NCBI GenBank assembly: GCA_031423495.1
Contig: JANPFP010000168.1
Location: 5,744 to 69,743 of the forward strand
DNA: 64,000 nucleotides
Direction of reading: 5' to 3'
Source: JACPYM01 sp031423495
GTDB taxonomy: Bacteria > Acidobacteriota > Blastocatellia > RBC074
The notes under the pieces were generated by a model. It was given only the letters and a program-made list of their open reading frames with translations, had not been told where the DNA came from and ran no database searches. Below, one piece after another: positions 54,899-62,850 of this stretch (position 1 is the stretch's first letter; each line of letters starts with the position of its first letter). The position numbers and the translations under genes are program-made.

Positions 54899-55597
54899 AT
54901 GAGTCAAAACCACATTCAACCTTATCAAGCAATCATTTGGGATCTCGACGGAACGCTGATTGATTCCGTCGCATATCACTGGCAAGCGTGGCGCGTAATG
55001 ATGGAACGCGAAAAGATCGTTTATGCCCACGAACAATTCGTCGCCGATTTCGGCAAACGCAATGACGAAATTTTGCGCGGTTCGATTGATCCGACCTTGA
55101 GCGATGCCGACCTCGAACGCATGGCCTTTGCCAAAGAAGAACTCTATCGGCAGTTCGTACGTGAAGGCGGATTGACCTTGCTGCCCGGTTGCGAAGCCTG
55201 GTTGCAACGTTTGCAAGACACGGGCTGGCGGCAGGCGCTGGGCACCTCCGCGCCGCAAGGCAACGTAGACGCCGTTTTTGAGGCGATTGAGATGCGCCAT
55301 TATTTCGACGCCGTGATGTCGGCTGATTTCGTCAAACACGGCAAGCCCGCGCCTGACGTATTTCTCGCCGCCGCTGCCAAGCTCAACGTCGCGCCCCAAC
55401 ATTGCCTCGTCATCGAAGACGCCGAAGCCGGGGTCGAGGCCGCTCATCGCGCCGGAATGAAATGTCTCGGCGTGCTGACGACCCACAAACAATTGAGTGC
55501 AGATTGGGTTTACGCTTCGATGGCAGAGGTGCCGGTGGATTTTTTCGCGCGGCTGAACCAGTCATCATCGCTTGCTGCCGGTCATCATCAAGCCTAA
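54899..55597 (+). CDS. HAD superfamily phosphatase/phosphomutase (beta-phosphoglucomutase-like)
   Basis: A 232-residue haloacid-dehalogenase-fold enzyme. Motif I is IWDLDGTLID (nucleophile Asp), motif II LGTSAPQGN, and motifs III and IV are KHGKPAPDVFLAAA and VIEDAEAGVEAAHRAG. The helical cap between motifs I and II and the overall length fit the beta-phosphoglucomutase or sugar-phosphatase subgroup. It lies downstream of a sugar-type dehydrogenase in the same orientation and overlaps the convergent ABC ATPase gene by 33 bp. Substrate unknown. Confidence 0.93.
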   Translation: MSQNHIQPYQAIIWDLDGTLIDSVAYHWQAWRVMMEREKIVYAHEQFVADFGKRNDEILRGSIDPTLSDADLERMAFAKEELYRQFVREGGLTLLPGCEAWLQRLQDTGWRQALGTSAPQGNVDAVFEAIEMRHYFDAVMSADFVKHGKPAPDVFLAAAAKLNVAPQHCLVIEDAEAGVEAAHRAGMKCLGVLTTHKQLSADWVYASMAEVPVDFFARLNQSSSLAAGHHQA

Positions 55598-57073
55598 TTC
55601 TTCTTGCGAAACGGTGGTGGGATCAACTTCGCCGACGATGCGGCCTTGATACATCACGAGCAGGCGGTCGGCGAGTGACAGCACTTCTTCGAGTTCGGCT
55701 GAAACGAGCAGGATGGCGACGCCGGTGTCGCGCAATTCGACGAGCTTGCGATGGATGAATTCAATCGCGCCGATGTCTACGCCGCGCGTAGGTTGCGAGA
55801 CCAGCAGCAGCTTGGGTTCCAGGCCGAATTCGCGTCCGATCTCACGACCGATGATGAGCTTTTGCTGATTGCCGCCTGACAGCGCGCGCGCGGGCAACGT
55901 CGCATTCGGCGGACGTACGTCGAAATCACGAATCAGCCGTTCGGTTCTTTCAGCGATAGCTACCCGATCAAGTAAACCTGAACTCGCAGCCGCCGGAGCG
56001 CGATAATGCGTGCCGAGCATAGCGTTGTCGTTCAAATCGAAATCCAACAACAGGCCGCGCTGATGGCGGTCTTCGGGAATGTGCGCGACGCCCAGTTCTT
56101 TGATCTGGCGCGCTGAAAGTTTATTGATCGCCTTGCCGTTGACGGTGAGCTGGCCTGACGTGGCGCGTTGCAATCCGGCAATAACTTCGATGAGTTCGGT
56201 TTGTCCGTTGCCTTCGACGCCCGCGATGCCGACGATTTCTCCGGCGCGAATGTTGAACGACAGGTCGTTGAGCGCCGTGCCGAGCTTGAGGTTTTTCACT
56301 TCCAAGACAGCGGCTTGCGGATGCGCGGCGGGCTTATCCACATGCAACAGCACGTCGCGCCCGACCATCATCCGCGCGAGTTCGGCGGCGTTGGTGTCTT
56401 TCGTTTTCACGTTGCCTACGACTTGGCCGTCGCGCATCACGGTCACGTTGTCTGACAGCGCCAACACTTCGTTGAGCTTGTGCGTAATGATGATGATCGT
56501 CTTGCCCTGCTCGCGCATGCGCCGCAGGATTTTGAAAAACTCCTCGACTTCGGGCGGCGTGAGTACGGCAGTGGGTTCGTCGAGAATCAGAATACGTGCG
56601 CCACGATAAAGGGCTTTGAGAACTTCGACGCGCTGCTGTTGGCCGACTGAAAGATTGGCGACCAGCGCGTGCGGATTGAGCGTGAAACCGAAATCATTCG
56701 ACAACTGGCGAATCTTCTTCTCGGCGGCTTTCACGTCCAGCTTGAAAGCATTGCCGGGTTCCGCGCCCAGCACGATGTTTTCGAGTACGGTCATCGGCGG
56801 CACGAGCATGAAATGCTGATGTACCATTCCAATTTCAAGCGCGATGGCATCGTGCGGCGTACGAATCTGGCGCGGCACCCCGTCCACCACGATCTCTCCT
56901 TCGTCGGCGGTGTAAAAGCCGTAAAGGATTTTCATGATCGTAGACTTGCCCGCGCCGTTCTCGCCGATGATCGCGTGAATCGTCTGCGCCGGAATGCCGA
57001 GAGAAATGTTTTTATTCGCCGTCACCGCGCCGAAGCGTTTGGTGATGCCGCGCATTTCGATGATGTTGGTCAT
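55565..57073 (-). CDS. Sugar/nucleoside ABC importer ATPase with two ABC domains
   Basis: A 502-residue protein with two fused ABC domains, like the ATPases of simple-sugar or BMP-linked nucleoside importers (RbsA, MglA, YufO). Domain 1 has Walker A GENGAGKST, signature LSVGQQQRVEVLKAL and Walker B ILILDEPT. Domain 2 has the altered Walker A GVEGNGQTEL, signature LSGGNQQKLIIGREI and LLLVSQPTRGVD, as is normal in the family. The two permeases and the binding protein usually follow directly, but here the gene ends against a convergent HAD gene, so it is an orphan in this window. Confidence 0.95.
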   Translation of the reverse strand: MTNIIEMRGITKRFGAVTANKNISLGIPAQTIHAIIGENGAGKSTIMKILYGFYTADEGEIVVDGVPRQIRTPHDAIALEIGMVHQHFMLVPPMTVLENIVLGAEPGNAFKLDVKAAEKKIRQLSNDFGFTLNPHALVANLSVGQQQRVEVLKALYRGARILILDEPTAVLTPPEVEEFFKILRRMREQGKTIIIITHKLNEVLALSDNVTVMRDGQVVGNVKTKDTNAAELARMMVGRDVLLHVDKPAAHPQAAVLEVKNLKLGTALNDLSFNIRAGEIVGIAGVEGNGQTELIEVIAGLQRATSGQLTVNGKAINKLSARQIKELGVAHIPEDRHQRGLLLDFDLNDNAMLGTHYRAPAAASSGLLDRVAIAERTERLIRDFDVRPPNATLPARALSGGNQQKLIIGREIGREFGLEPKLLLVSQPTRGVDIGAIEFIHRKLVELRDTGVAILLVSAELEEVLSLADRLLVMYQGRIVGEVDPTTVSQEELGLMMTGSKR

Positions 57074-57095
57074 ATCGCAATTCTGCTTGGGTGGT

Positions 57096-57118
57096 GGAAC
57101 AAGATGTCATCTTGTTCC
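57096..57118. repeat. Near-perfect 23 bp palindrome (family E)
   Basis: Two 11 bp arms, GGAACAAGATG and its complement, surround a single T. It sits in the 50 bp between the NYN-domain gene stop and the ABC ATPase start, both on the minus strand. It may be a hairpin in the transcript or a dimeric regulator site. Confidence 0.75.
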
Positions 57119-57123
57119 GCTGT

Positions 57124-58962
57124 TCAAAGCGCCGAAGTCAAAAGTTTCAACGCCATTTGTTGTTCGGGCGCAGCCGGAGCCACTTCGATTTGCGCGATCA
57201 AGGTACGCAATTGTGCCGCGTTGACGCTGGCGAAATCGTTGGCAAGTTCGGTGAATTTGTCGCGTCCGAAATCGTTCAATTCGCGCACAATCGCCATCAC
57301 GGTTTCGCCCGGCGCGGAATGACCGGTGAACGATTGAATGCGCAAGTGCAACTCGTGCGTGAGCGTCATCCAGAAATAGCTCGTGAGCGAAGGCAACAGC
57401 GGGCGCAACATCTCCCACGCATAATCGCCTTCCTGCATCAGCCGAAAGAACGCCAGGTAATAACCCTGCGCGGTTTGCGGATCGCGTTTGCGAAACGATA
57501 CGCCCGCGCGCGCACTGGCATAAGTCGCCAAGCCCCAATGAAAGCCGTCCGTACCCAACCCCGGTTCGCGTTGTGCGTAAAGCCCCATCAAGGCTACGCA
57601 ACCTTGCAGCGCGCAATTGGCGCTCGCTTCAAAATTCGTCCGGCGCCATTCGACCGCTTTGTCGAAAAGGCGGTCGGGGTCGTTGGGCAAATAAATTTCG
57701 TTGGCCGCGCGCCGCGTTTGCATCAGGTCGTTTTTGATCTGGAACAGTTCCGGCAATTCCACCACGCGCGTGAAAGCGTCGGTCTGCTTGATGAAGTATT
57801 GCCCCTGCGCATCGTCCGCCAGTTTTTCGTTGACGAACTCTTCCAACAATTCGTTCGCATAAGCGGCATCGTGTTCGGGCGCGAACAGGGCTTCGGCGGT
57901 CTCGCGGCGCGTCAGGCGGTAGTTGGCTTCGAGCGCCAGGCGCAACAGCGTCTTATCGGCCAGCCGATTGGCGTGTTCAATGTCAGGCTCTTTGATCTGC
58001 TTGATGTGCGCCGCCAGCGACGGATGTTCGTGGCCGAAATCGAATAGCCCGGTGCGATAAGCCAGTTTGGCGACCGAGCGAATTTCGTCGCGGCGGCGAT
58101 AGGCGTTCTCGAAATCGTATTTAGCCTTGAGCTGATTGATCGCGTCATTGAGCGTCTTGCCGGGTTGCGCCGTCGCCAGCAAGTCAGCCAGCAAGTTGCC
58201 GCGCATATCTGCCGCGAGCAAAGGCATTCGCATGTCTTCGTAAAAAAAGCGCAGGGCTTGCGGCAGCGGCTCGCTTTCGGGCGCGGTGACGGCAACCGGC
58301 GCTGCGTTGACGACCGGCGGGGGCGGCAATTGCCGGAGGGTGGTGCGCGCTTCAGGAAAGGCGACAGCCGCTTGCACGGATGCCGCTTCCGGTTGCGTTA
58401 ATTCGGTAGTGGACGCTTCGCTGATGGCGGTTTCAACAGGTTCGCCGCTCGCGTCTTCGCGTCGCGCTTTGAGTTGCACATAAGCCGCTTCGACTAACTC
58501 GTCATAAAAAATGAATTCGTCGCAAGCCTTGAGCAGCAAGTCGCTGGTCGCCGCTTTCACGCCGAGGCCGATGGTGTGTTTGCCGTATTCGCGCGCCTTC
58601 GTCATCAACGAAGAAAAGTCGCTGTCGCCCGATACGATCACGATGGTGTCAATGTGCGTGAGCGTAAAGAGCGATTCCATCACGTCAATCACCAGCCGTA
58701 TGTCGGCGCGATTCTTGCCGCCTTGCGGTTGGTTATAAGCATATAGCTGCACCAACTCCATCGCGTTTTCGCGTACGGCATCGCGGTGTTTCGACAGCCG
58801 CGACCAATCGCCATAAGCGCGCTTGAGCGTGATGCGTCCTTTTTTTTGGATCGCCCGCAGCAGCAAGCCTAAATCGAAATCGCCGAAATGATTGTCGGCG
58901 CTGAACGCGATGTTCTCGAAATCAATAAAAACAGCAATCTTGGGAATCGTATTTTCAGCCAT
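57124..58962 (-). CDS. Large NYN (LabA/DUF88-like) domain protein
   Basis: A 612-residue protein. Residues about 8-165 are an NYN/PIN-like nuclease domain of the LabA/DUF88 type: IAVFIDFENIAF (first Asp), KNRADIRLVIDVMESLF, TIVIVSGDSDFSSLMTKAREYG, and FIFYDEL. The key acidic residues are all present, so ribonuclease activity is plausible. A Pro/Ala/Glu-rich linker (about 170-245) separates it from a helical C-terminal half of roughly 360 residues. That half begins with PQALRFFYEDMRMPLLAADMRG and matches no family I can name; LOTUS-like helices are possible around 260-330. The ATG at 58962 matches the family start. Typical LabA proteins are much shorter. Confidence 0.85.
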   Translation of the reverse strand: MAENTIPKIAVFIDFENIAFSADNHFGDFDLGLLLRAIQKKGRITLKRAYGDWSRLSKHRDAVRENAMELVQLYAYNQPQGGKNRADIRLVIDVMESLFTLTHIDTIVIVSGDSDFSSLMTKAREYGKHTIGLGVKAATSDLLLKACDEFIFYDELVEAAYVQLKARREDASGEPVETAISEASTTELTQPEAASVQAAVAFPEARTTLRQLPPPPVVNAAPVAVTAPESEPLPQALRFFYEDMRMPLLAADMRGNLLADLLATAQPGKTLNDAINQLKAKYDFENAYRRRDEIRSVAKLAYRTGLFDFGHEHPSLAAHIKQIKEPDIEHANRLADKTLLRLALEANYRLTRRETAEALFAPEHDAAYANELLEEFVNEKLADDAQGQYFIKQTDAFTRVVELPELFQIKNDLMQTRRAANEIYLPNDPDRLFDKAVEWRRTNFEASANCALQGCVALMGLYAQREPGLGTDGFHWGLATYASARAGVSFRKRDPQTAQGYYLAFFRLMQEGDYAWEMLRPLLPSLTSYFWMTLTHELHLRIQSFTGHSAPGETVMAIVRELNDFGRDKFTELANDFASVNAAQLRTLIAQIEVAPAAPEQQMALKLLTSAL

Positions 58963-59030
58963 TATAAAAAAGGGAATGAAGCAGGACGAGGCGACGTTAC
59001 GCCTTGTGAGGGACGCCGCCAATTCAACGG

Positions 59031-59552
59031 TTATGAGGGATTGAAAACTTTATGCAGCGGCAGTCGAAAGCCTGACAGCAAGTCTTCGCACGTCCATTCG
59101 GCATCGTCGGTGAACACCGTGATGTCGGCATACGAACGATAAATCATCACAGAATGATCTGACGGATTTACCAGCCAAACCTGTTTGACGTTCGCGTTCA
59201 AATAGTCGGTCAGCCTGCGATACACGTCGCAGTAAAGATCAGTGTGAGAAATGATTTCGACCGCGAGATCGGGCGCAATCATCCACTTCGTGTCGGGTTC
59301 GCCTTCCGGTGGAATGCGCGCCGTCGAAATAAAACTCAGGTCAATAATCCGCTCGTTTGCGCCAATTTGATAAGAGCAAAACAGGTAGACTCTTCCGCGA
59401 TTCTCTTGCTCTACGAATTCACAGAGATGCCGATTGAGGCGGCCCATCGTCCCTCCGTGTAATGCTCCTTCCGGTTTCCTCTCTTGCCATTCGCCATCCA
59501 CGAATTCGTAGTGCCGGTCAGGATCGAATTGGAAGTCAGACACCGATTGCAT
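59031..59552 (-). CDS. Uma2 family putative endonuclease (DUF820)
   Basis: A 173-residue Uma2/DUF820 protein. Visible are HYEFVDGEWQERKPEGALHG, IDLSFISTARIP, the core IAPDLAVEIISHTD with the nuclease-like Asp and Glu, and LTDYLNANVKQVWLV. The ATG at 59552 gives the usual length; the frame stays open to 59603. It lies 68 bp upstream of the NYN gene in the same orientation. A second member in the window is at 31705-32250; the two share the domain but differ in most other positions. Confidence 0.9.
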   Translation of the reverse strand: MQSVSDFQFDPDRHYEFVDGEWQERKPEGALHGGTMGRLNRHLCEFVEQENRGRVYLFCSYQIGANERIIDLSFISTARIPPEGEPDTKWMIAPDLAVEIISHTDLYCDVYRRLTDYLNANVKQVWLVNPSDHSVMIYRSYADITVFTDDAEWTCEDLLSGFRLPLHKVFNPS

Positions 59553-59613
59553 GAGGTTACATCTCAACGCGCGCAAGTAACGCGGGCTAGCAGCCCACGC
59601 CACACATTTAGAA

Positions 59614-61341
59614 TTACAAATTGCGCTTATTCAACTCATCCGCCAAGTGATGACAAGCCCGCGCCGTAATCGCCATCATCGTTAGCGTCGGATTCTGGCA
59701 ACCTTGCGAAGCGAATGCTGCGCCGTCCGTCACAAAAACATTCGGCATATCCCACACCTGATTGGTCGCGTTGAGTACCGATTTTTTCCGGTCGCTGCCC
59801 ATGCGCGCCGTGCCGACTTCGTGAATGCAGAAGCCCGGCGGCGCGGGGTTGTTGGTGGCGTATGTTTGTTTGAATCCGGCGGCTTCGCCAAATTCTTGTG
59901 CCGTTATCAGCGCGTCTTTCGCCATGGCTTTTTCGTTCTCGCCATGGCTCGCCGTGATGTGCAACGTAGGAATTCCCCACTTATCGGGCTTGTCGGCGTT
60001 GAGCTTAACGTGATTGCGATGTTCGGGCAGCATTTCGCACCACGCGCCTAAGCCCCAGGTGATTTCGTTCGGAGCGTCGCGCACGAGTTTTTTGAACTCA
60101 GCGCCAAAGCTGGGCATGCGCTTGGCGTGGGCAAAGGTGTAACCCATCTTCACGCCGCCTTGCATGCCGTAACCGCGAATGAAGTCTTTGTGCTTGTCGC
60201 GGATGTTGCGGAAGCGCGGCACATAGATGCCGTTGGCGCGTCCGTCAGAATAGTCGTAATCCATCCCCTTGAGTTGTTCGACGATGCCGCCCGCGCCGAT
60301 CTGGTACATGTGATCCATCAGATAATGTCCCAACGCGCCCGACGAAGCGCCGATGCCGTCACCGAATTGCCGCGATTTCGACAGCATTAAGATGCGCGTG
60401 CTTTCGAGCGTCGAAGCGCACAGCACGACGGTCTTGCTGTGAAATTCATAATCCTGCTTGGTGTTTTGATCTACGACGCGCACGCCTTTGGCCTTGCCGG
60501 TGTTGGTGTCAACGATGATTTCGCGTACGACTGCATTGGGGCGCAACGTCATGCGTCCGGTCTTGGCGGCGGCGGGCAACGTCGAACCGTTGCTGCTGAA
60601 ATAGCTGTGCGTATCGCAGCCGCGATCACAGTGTCCGCACCAGTGACAAGCGGCGCGGCCTTGATGTGGCTTCGTCAAAATCGCTGCGCGTCCGATGATG
60701 ACTTTGCGGTCGTCCCATTTCGATTCGACGCCTTTTTTCATCAGGCGTTCGCCACAGGTCAGCGCCATCGCGGGCAAAAAATTGCTGTCAGGCAGTTGCG
60801 GCAGGTTTTCATAAGAACCGCTGATGCCGACGAAATTCTCTACCTCCTCATAAAACGGAGCGAGTTCGGCGTAACTGATCGGCCACGGTTCGCCGTGCCC
60901 GTCGCGCGCGGCCTTGAAATCGTAATCGCTCAACCGATAAGACTGGCGTCCCCACGTCAATGAACGCCCGCCGACCTGGCGTCCGCGAATCCACCAAAAA
61001 GGCTTTTCGTCCGGCGTGGTGTAAGGGTTGTCTACGTCGTCAACAAACAGATGGCTGCTGTATTCATTGCCCGCATAACAACGCGATTGAATCGGTTGGC
61101 GCGGCGCAAAAAGCTCGCGCGCACCGAGGCCGCGATACTTCAGTTCATAAGGCTGCGTCAGCATGTGGTAATCCTTCGCCGGGTCAATGTTGCGACCTGC
61201 TTCGAGTACCAGCACGGTCAAGCCGCGTTCGGTCAAAACCTTGGCTGCCCATCCGCCGGTCGCGCCTGAACCGACGACGATTGCGTCATAAACTTTAGGT
61301 GATGCGGCTCGGCGTGCCGATGCCCTCTGTTGTTGCGCCAT
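59614..61341 (-). CDS. GMC family oxidoreductase
   Basis: A 575-residue FAD-dependent glucose-methanol-choline oxidoreductase. The FAD-binding motif YDAIVVGSGATGGWAAKVL is at residues 18-36 and is followed by LVLEAGRN. A cysteine-rich segment ACHWCGHCDRGCDTH near 255 resembles the cluster-like motif of gluconate 2-dehydrogenase-type enzymes. The C-terminal signature GTARMGSDRKKSVLN with NVFVTDGAAFASQGCQNPTL holds the active-site His. AGGAG 8 bp before 61341 supports that start. The small subunit that often accompanies such enzymes is not adjacent. Likely membrane- or periplasm-linked sugar or alcohol oxidation. Confidence 0.93.
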   Translation of the reverse strand: MAQQQRASARRAASPKVYDAIVVGSGATGGWAAKVLTERGLTVLVLEAGRNIDPAKDYHMLTQPYELKYRGLGARELFAPRQPIQSRCYAGNEYSSHLFVDDVDNPYTTPDEKPFWWIRGRQVGGRSLTWGRQSYRLSDYDFKAARDGHGEPWPISYAELAPFYEEVENFVGISGSYENLPQLPDSNFLPAMALTCGERLMKKGVESKWDDRKVIIGRAAILTKPHQGRAACHWCGHCDRGCDTHSYFSSNGSTLPAAAKTGRMTLRPNAVVREIIVDTNTGKAKGVRVVDQNTKQDYEFHSKTVVLCASTLESTRILMLSKSRQFGDGIGASSGALGHYLMDHMYQIGAGGIVEQLKGMDYDYSDGRANGIYVPRFRNIRDKHKDFIRGYGMQGGVKMGYTFAHAKRMPSFGAEFKKLVRDAPNEITWGLGAWCEMLPEHRNHVKLNADKPDKWGIPTLHITASHGENEKAMAKDALITAQEFGEAAGFKQTYATNNPAPPGFCIHEVGTARMGSDRKKSVLNATNQVWDMPNVFVTDGAAFASQGCQNPTLTMMAITARACHHLADELNKRNL

Positions 61342-61361
61342 AGCGATGCTCCTGAGAAAAA

Positions 61362-61444
61362 GTAGAACAACCTTTCCAGGTTGTTCATGAATTCGTATGC
61401 GACTTCGTGAGAAAAACAGGAGCAACCTGGAAAGGTTGCTCTAC
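61362..61444. repeat. Twin-hairpin repeat, family A copy 3
   Basis: Two 25 nt arms (61362-61386 and 61420-61444) flank a 33 nt spacer. Left arm hairpin GAACAACCT/AGGTTGTTC, right arm hairpin GAGCAACCT/AGGTTGCTC, with TTCC and GGAA loops. The two arms differ at two positions, but each keeps its own 9 bp stem intact by paired changes. Outer ends GTA and TAC. It lies 21 bp upstream of the GMC gene start, between it and divergent blaI. Confidence 0.85.
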
Positions 61445-61509
61445 CGAGTAAGACGCGCGCAATCTATCGCAAGCCGCCAGTGATGTCTACGACGCGGCGA
61501 GTGGCGGGC

Positions 61510-61536
61510 TTGACCGATAAACTACAGTTGTAGTAT
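61510..61536 (+). promoter_or_regulatory. blaI promoter with BlaI/MecI-type operator
   Basis: A perfect 14 bp palindrome at 61521-61534, ACTACAGTTGTAGT, contains the TACA/TGTA half-sites recognised by BlaI/MecI/CopY repressors. It is flanked by a TTGACC hexamer (61510-61515) and TAGTAT (61531-61536), so bound repressor would block the promoter. It lies about 50 bp before the blaI start, as expected for autoregulation. Confidence 0.8.
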
Positions 61537-61582
61537 TTACAGCTTCACTCGGAGTTATAAAAACGAATCTTGAGGTTAAGTA

Positions 61583-62002
61583 ATGCCGAAACGACCGACT
61601 ATCAAACTTACCAAATTCGAACTGGAACTGATGAATGCCCTGTGGCCGCTGGGCACGGCTTCGATACGGGAAGTTCACGAGAGCCTGCCCGAACGCGACC
61701 GTCCGGCTTATACGACGGTGCAAACCATGATTCGCCGCCTCGAAGAAAAGGGCGCGGTGCGCCAGGTCAAGAAGATCGGCAACGCGCTGATTTTCGAACC
61801 GACGCTGACACAAAGCGCCGCACATCGGCGGCTGATTGACGACTTGCTGGCGCTCTTTGGCGGCTCGGCGCGTCCGCTGATGGCGCACCTCGCCGAAGCG
61901 GGCAAACTTACGCTCGCCGACATACGCGAAGTCGAAGAAATGCTCACGGCGCAACCACCCGTCGCGCCTAAACCCGCGCGCAAAAGCCGCAAAGGAGCCT
62001 GA
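61583..62002 (+). CDS. BlaI/MecI/CopY family transcriptional repressor
   Basis: A 139-residue winged-helix repressor. The N-terminal DNA-binding domain is clear: LTKFELELMNALWPLGTASIREV, then RPAYTTVQTMIRRLEEKGAV with the recognition helix, and the wing KIGNALIFEPTL. The C-terminal helices dimerise and carry the region cut or displaced on signalling (LLALFGGSARPLMAHLAEAG). It is followed 3 bp later by a remnant of an M56/BlaR1 receptor gene, so the sensor that normally relieves repression is missing. A matching operator lies upstream. Confidence 0.94.
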   Translation: MPKRPTIKLTKFELELMNALWPLGTASIREVHESLPERDRPAYTTVQTMIRRLEEKGAVRQVKKIGNALIFEPTLTQSAAHRRLIDDLLALFGGSARPLMAHLAEAGKLTLADIREVEEMLTAQPPVAPKPARKSRKGA

Positions 62003-62005
62003 CTC

Positions 62006-62233
62006 ATGTCGCAACACGACGCACTACACGAAAGGCTTTTCGAGTGGTCACAGTGGCTGTGGCCGCAACTCGCCAATCATCTTTGGCAAGCCACATTGGT
62101 CGTAGGCTGCGCGGCGTTGCTGGTCTGGTGTTTGCGACACGGTGCTTCTCTGCAAACTACTTTTACCATGTCTGGGAGCTTTGTGGCTTCACCCATTGAG
62201 AAATTCGGATTAGGACGAGTCACCATACTTTAA
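62006..62233 (+). pseudogene. Truncated BlaR1/M56 receptor-peptidase gene
   Basis: A 75-codon frame whose first 48 residues (WLWPQLANHLWQATLVVGCA, ALLVWCLRHGAS) match the first membrane segment of BlaR1/M56 receptors. The match stops near base 62150. The remaining 27 residues are unrelated, and the sequence then changes to A+T-rich DNA. A functional BlaR1 needs about 350-600 residues, including an HExxH zinc site, none of which is present. The junction indicates a deletion or insertion that removed most of the gene. Confidence 0.8.
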
Positions 62234-62818
62234 CCGAACCACTTTGGCGTGGCTGCTGAAAAACCATCGCCTGGTAATGGTAACCACGAATAGATTGTCA
62301 AACTCGTTTCCAGCGATTGCAGGTATTTCTCCTCCACCAGGCTTTTCGACAATTAAAGGTGCAGTCTCTGAATGTCCAGCGATTAAAACTACCTGGTTAG
62401 TATGATTGGTGTTTATCTGCGCGATGAGGTCATCCACGTTAGGTGTTCCATCCACGGCATGTTGGCTAACCACATTAGTGGTAATGCCGAGCCGCTCTGC
62501 CAGTGGTCCAACTGTTTTTTGCGTGCGGCAAAAGTCACTGGCATAGATGGCTGTTATTCCGGCATTTTCGCAGACATGCGCCAGAGCCTGAGCGCGTTGC
62601 GATTGCATAGCTGAATTTACTATTAAGTCGACATTATCAATGCCATGTATTTGGGGAGGCTCGCAAGAGACAGCATTGTTTCTTTCAGCATGACGAACGC
62701 CTAGAACTACAGTCGTTGAGTGCCGCCAGCAAATAACGATTGCGGCAGTGACGATTATCACGGTGAGCGCCATTGCTGCGAGGGGCAGGCGCTTTCTCCA
62801 AGCTTGTCCGTTTACCAT
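62210..62818 (-). CDS. Membrane-anchored histidine phosphatase family protein
   Basis: A 202-residue protein with one N-terminal membrane helix (LPLAAMALTVIIVTAAIVICW) and a histidine-phosphatase domain. The catalytic motif VRHAER is at about residues 42-47, with a second His in IAGHSETAPL near 147. Arg in SDFCRTQKTVG fits the conserved pocket. It is short for the family and faces the periplasm. The ATG at 62818 is supported by GGAGG 8 bp upstream. Its A+T content is higher than that of the genes to the left, as is that of its neighbour, which suggests acquired DNA. It overlaps the end of the blaR1 remnant. Confidence 0.85.
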   Translation of the reverse strand: MVNGQAWRKRLPLAAMALTVIIVTAAIVICWRHSTTVVLGVRHAERNNAVSCEPPQIHGIDNVDLIVNSAMQSQRAQALAHVCENAGITAIYASDFCRTQKTVGPLAERLGITTNVVSQHAVDGTPNVDDLIAQINTNHTNQVVLIAGHSETAPLIVEKPGGGEIPAIAGNEFDNLFVVTITRRWFFSSHAKVVRLKYGDSS

Positions 62819-62850
62819 AGTGGTATCCTCCAGCAAAAAAACCAACGGAG

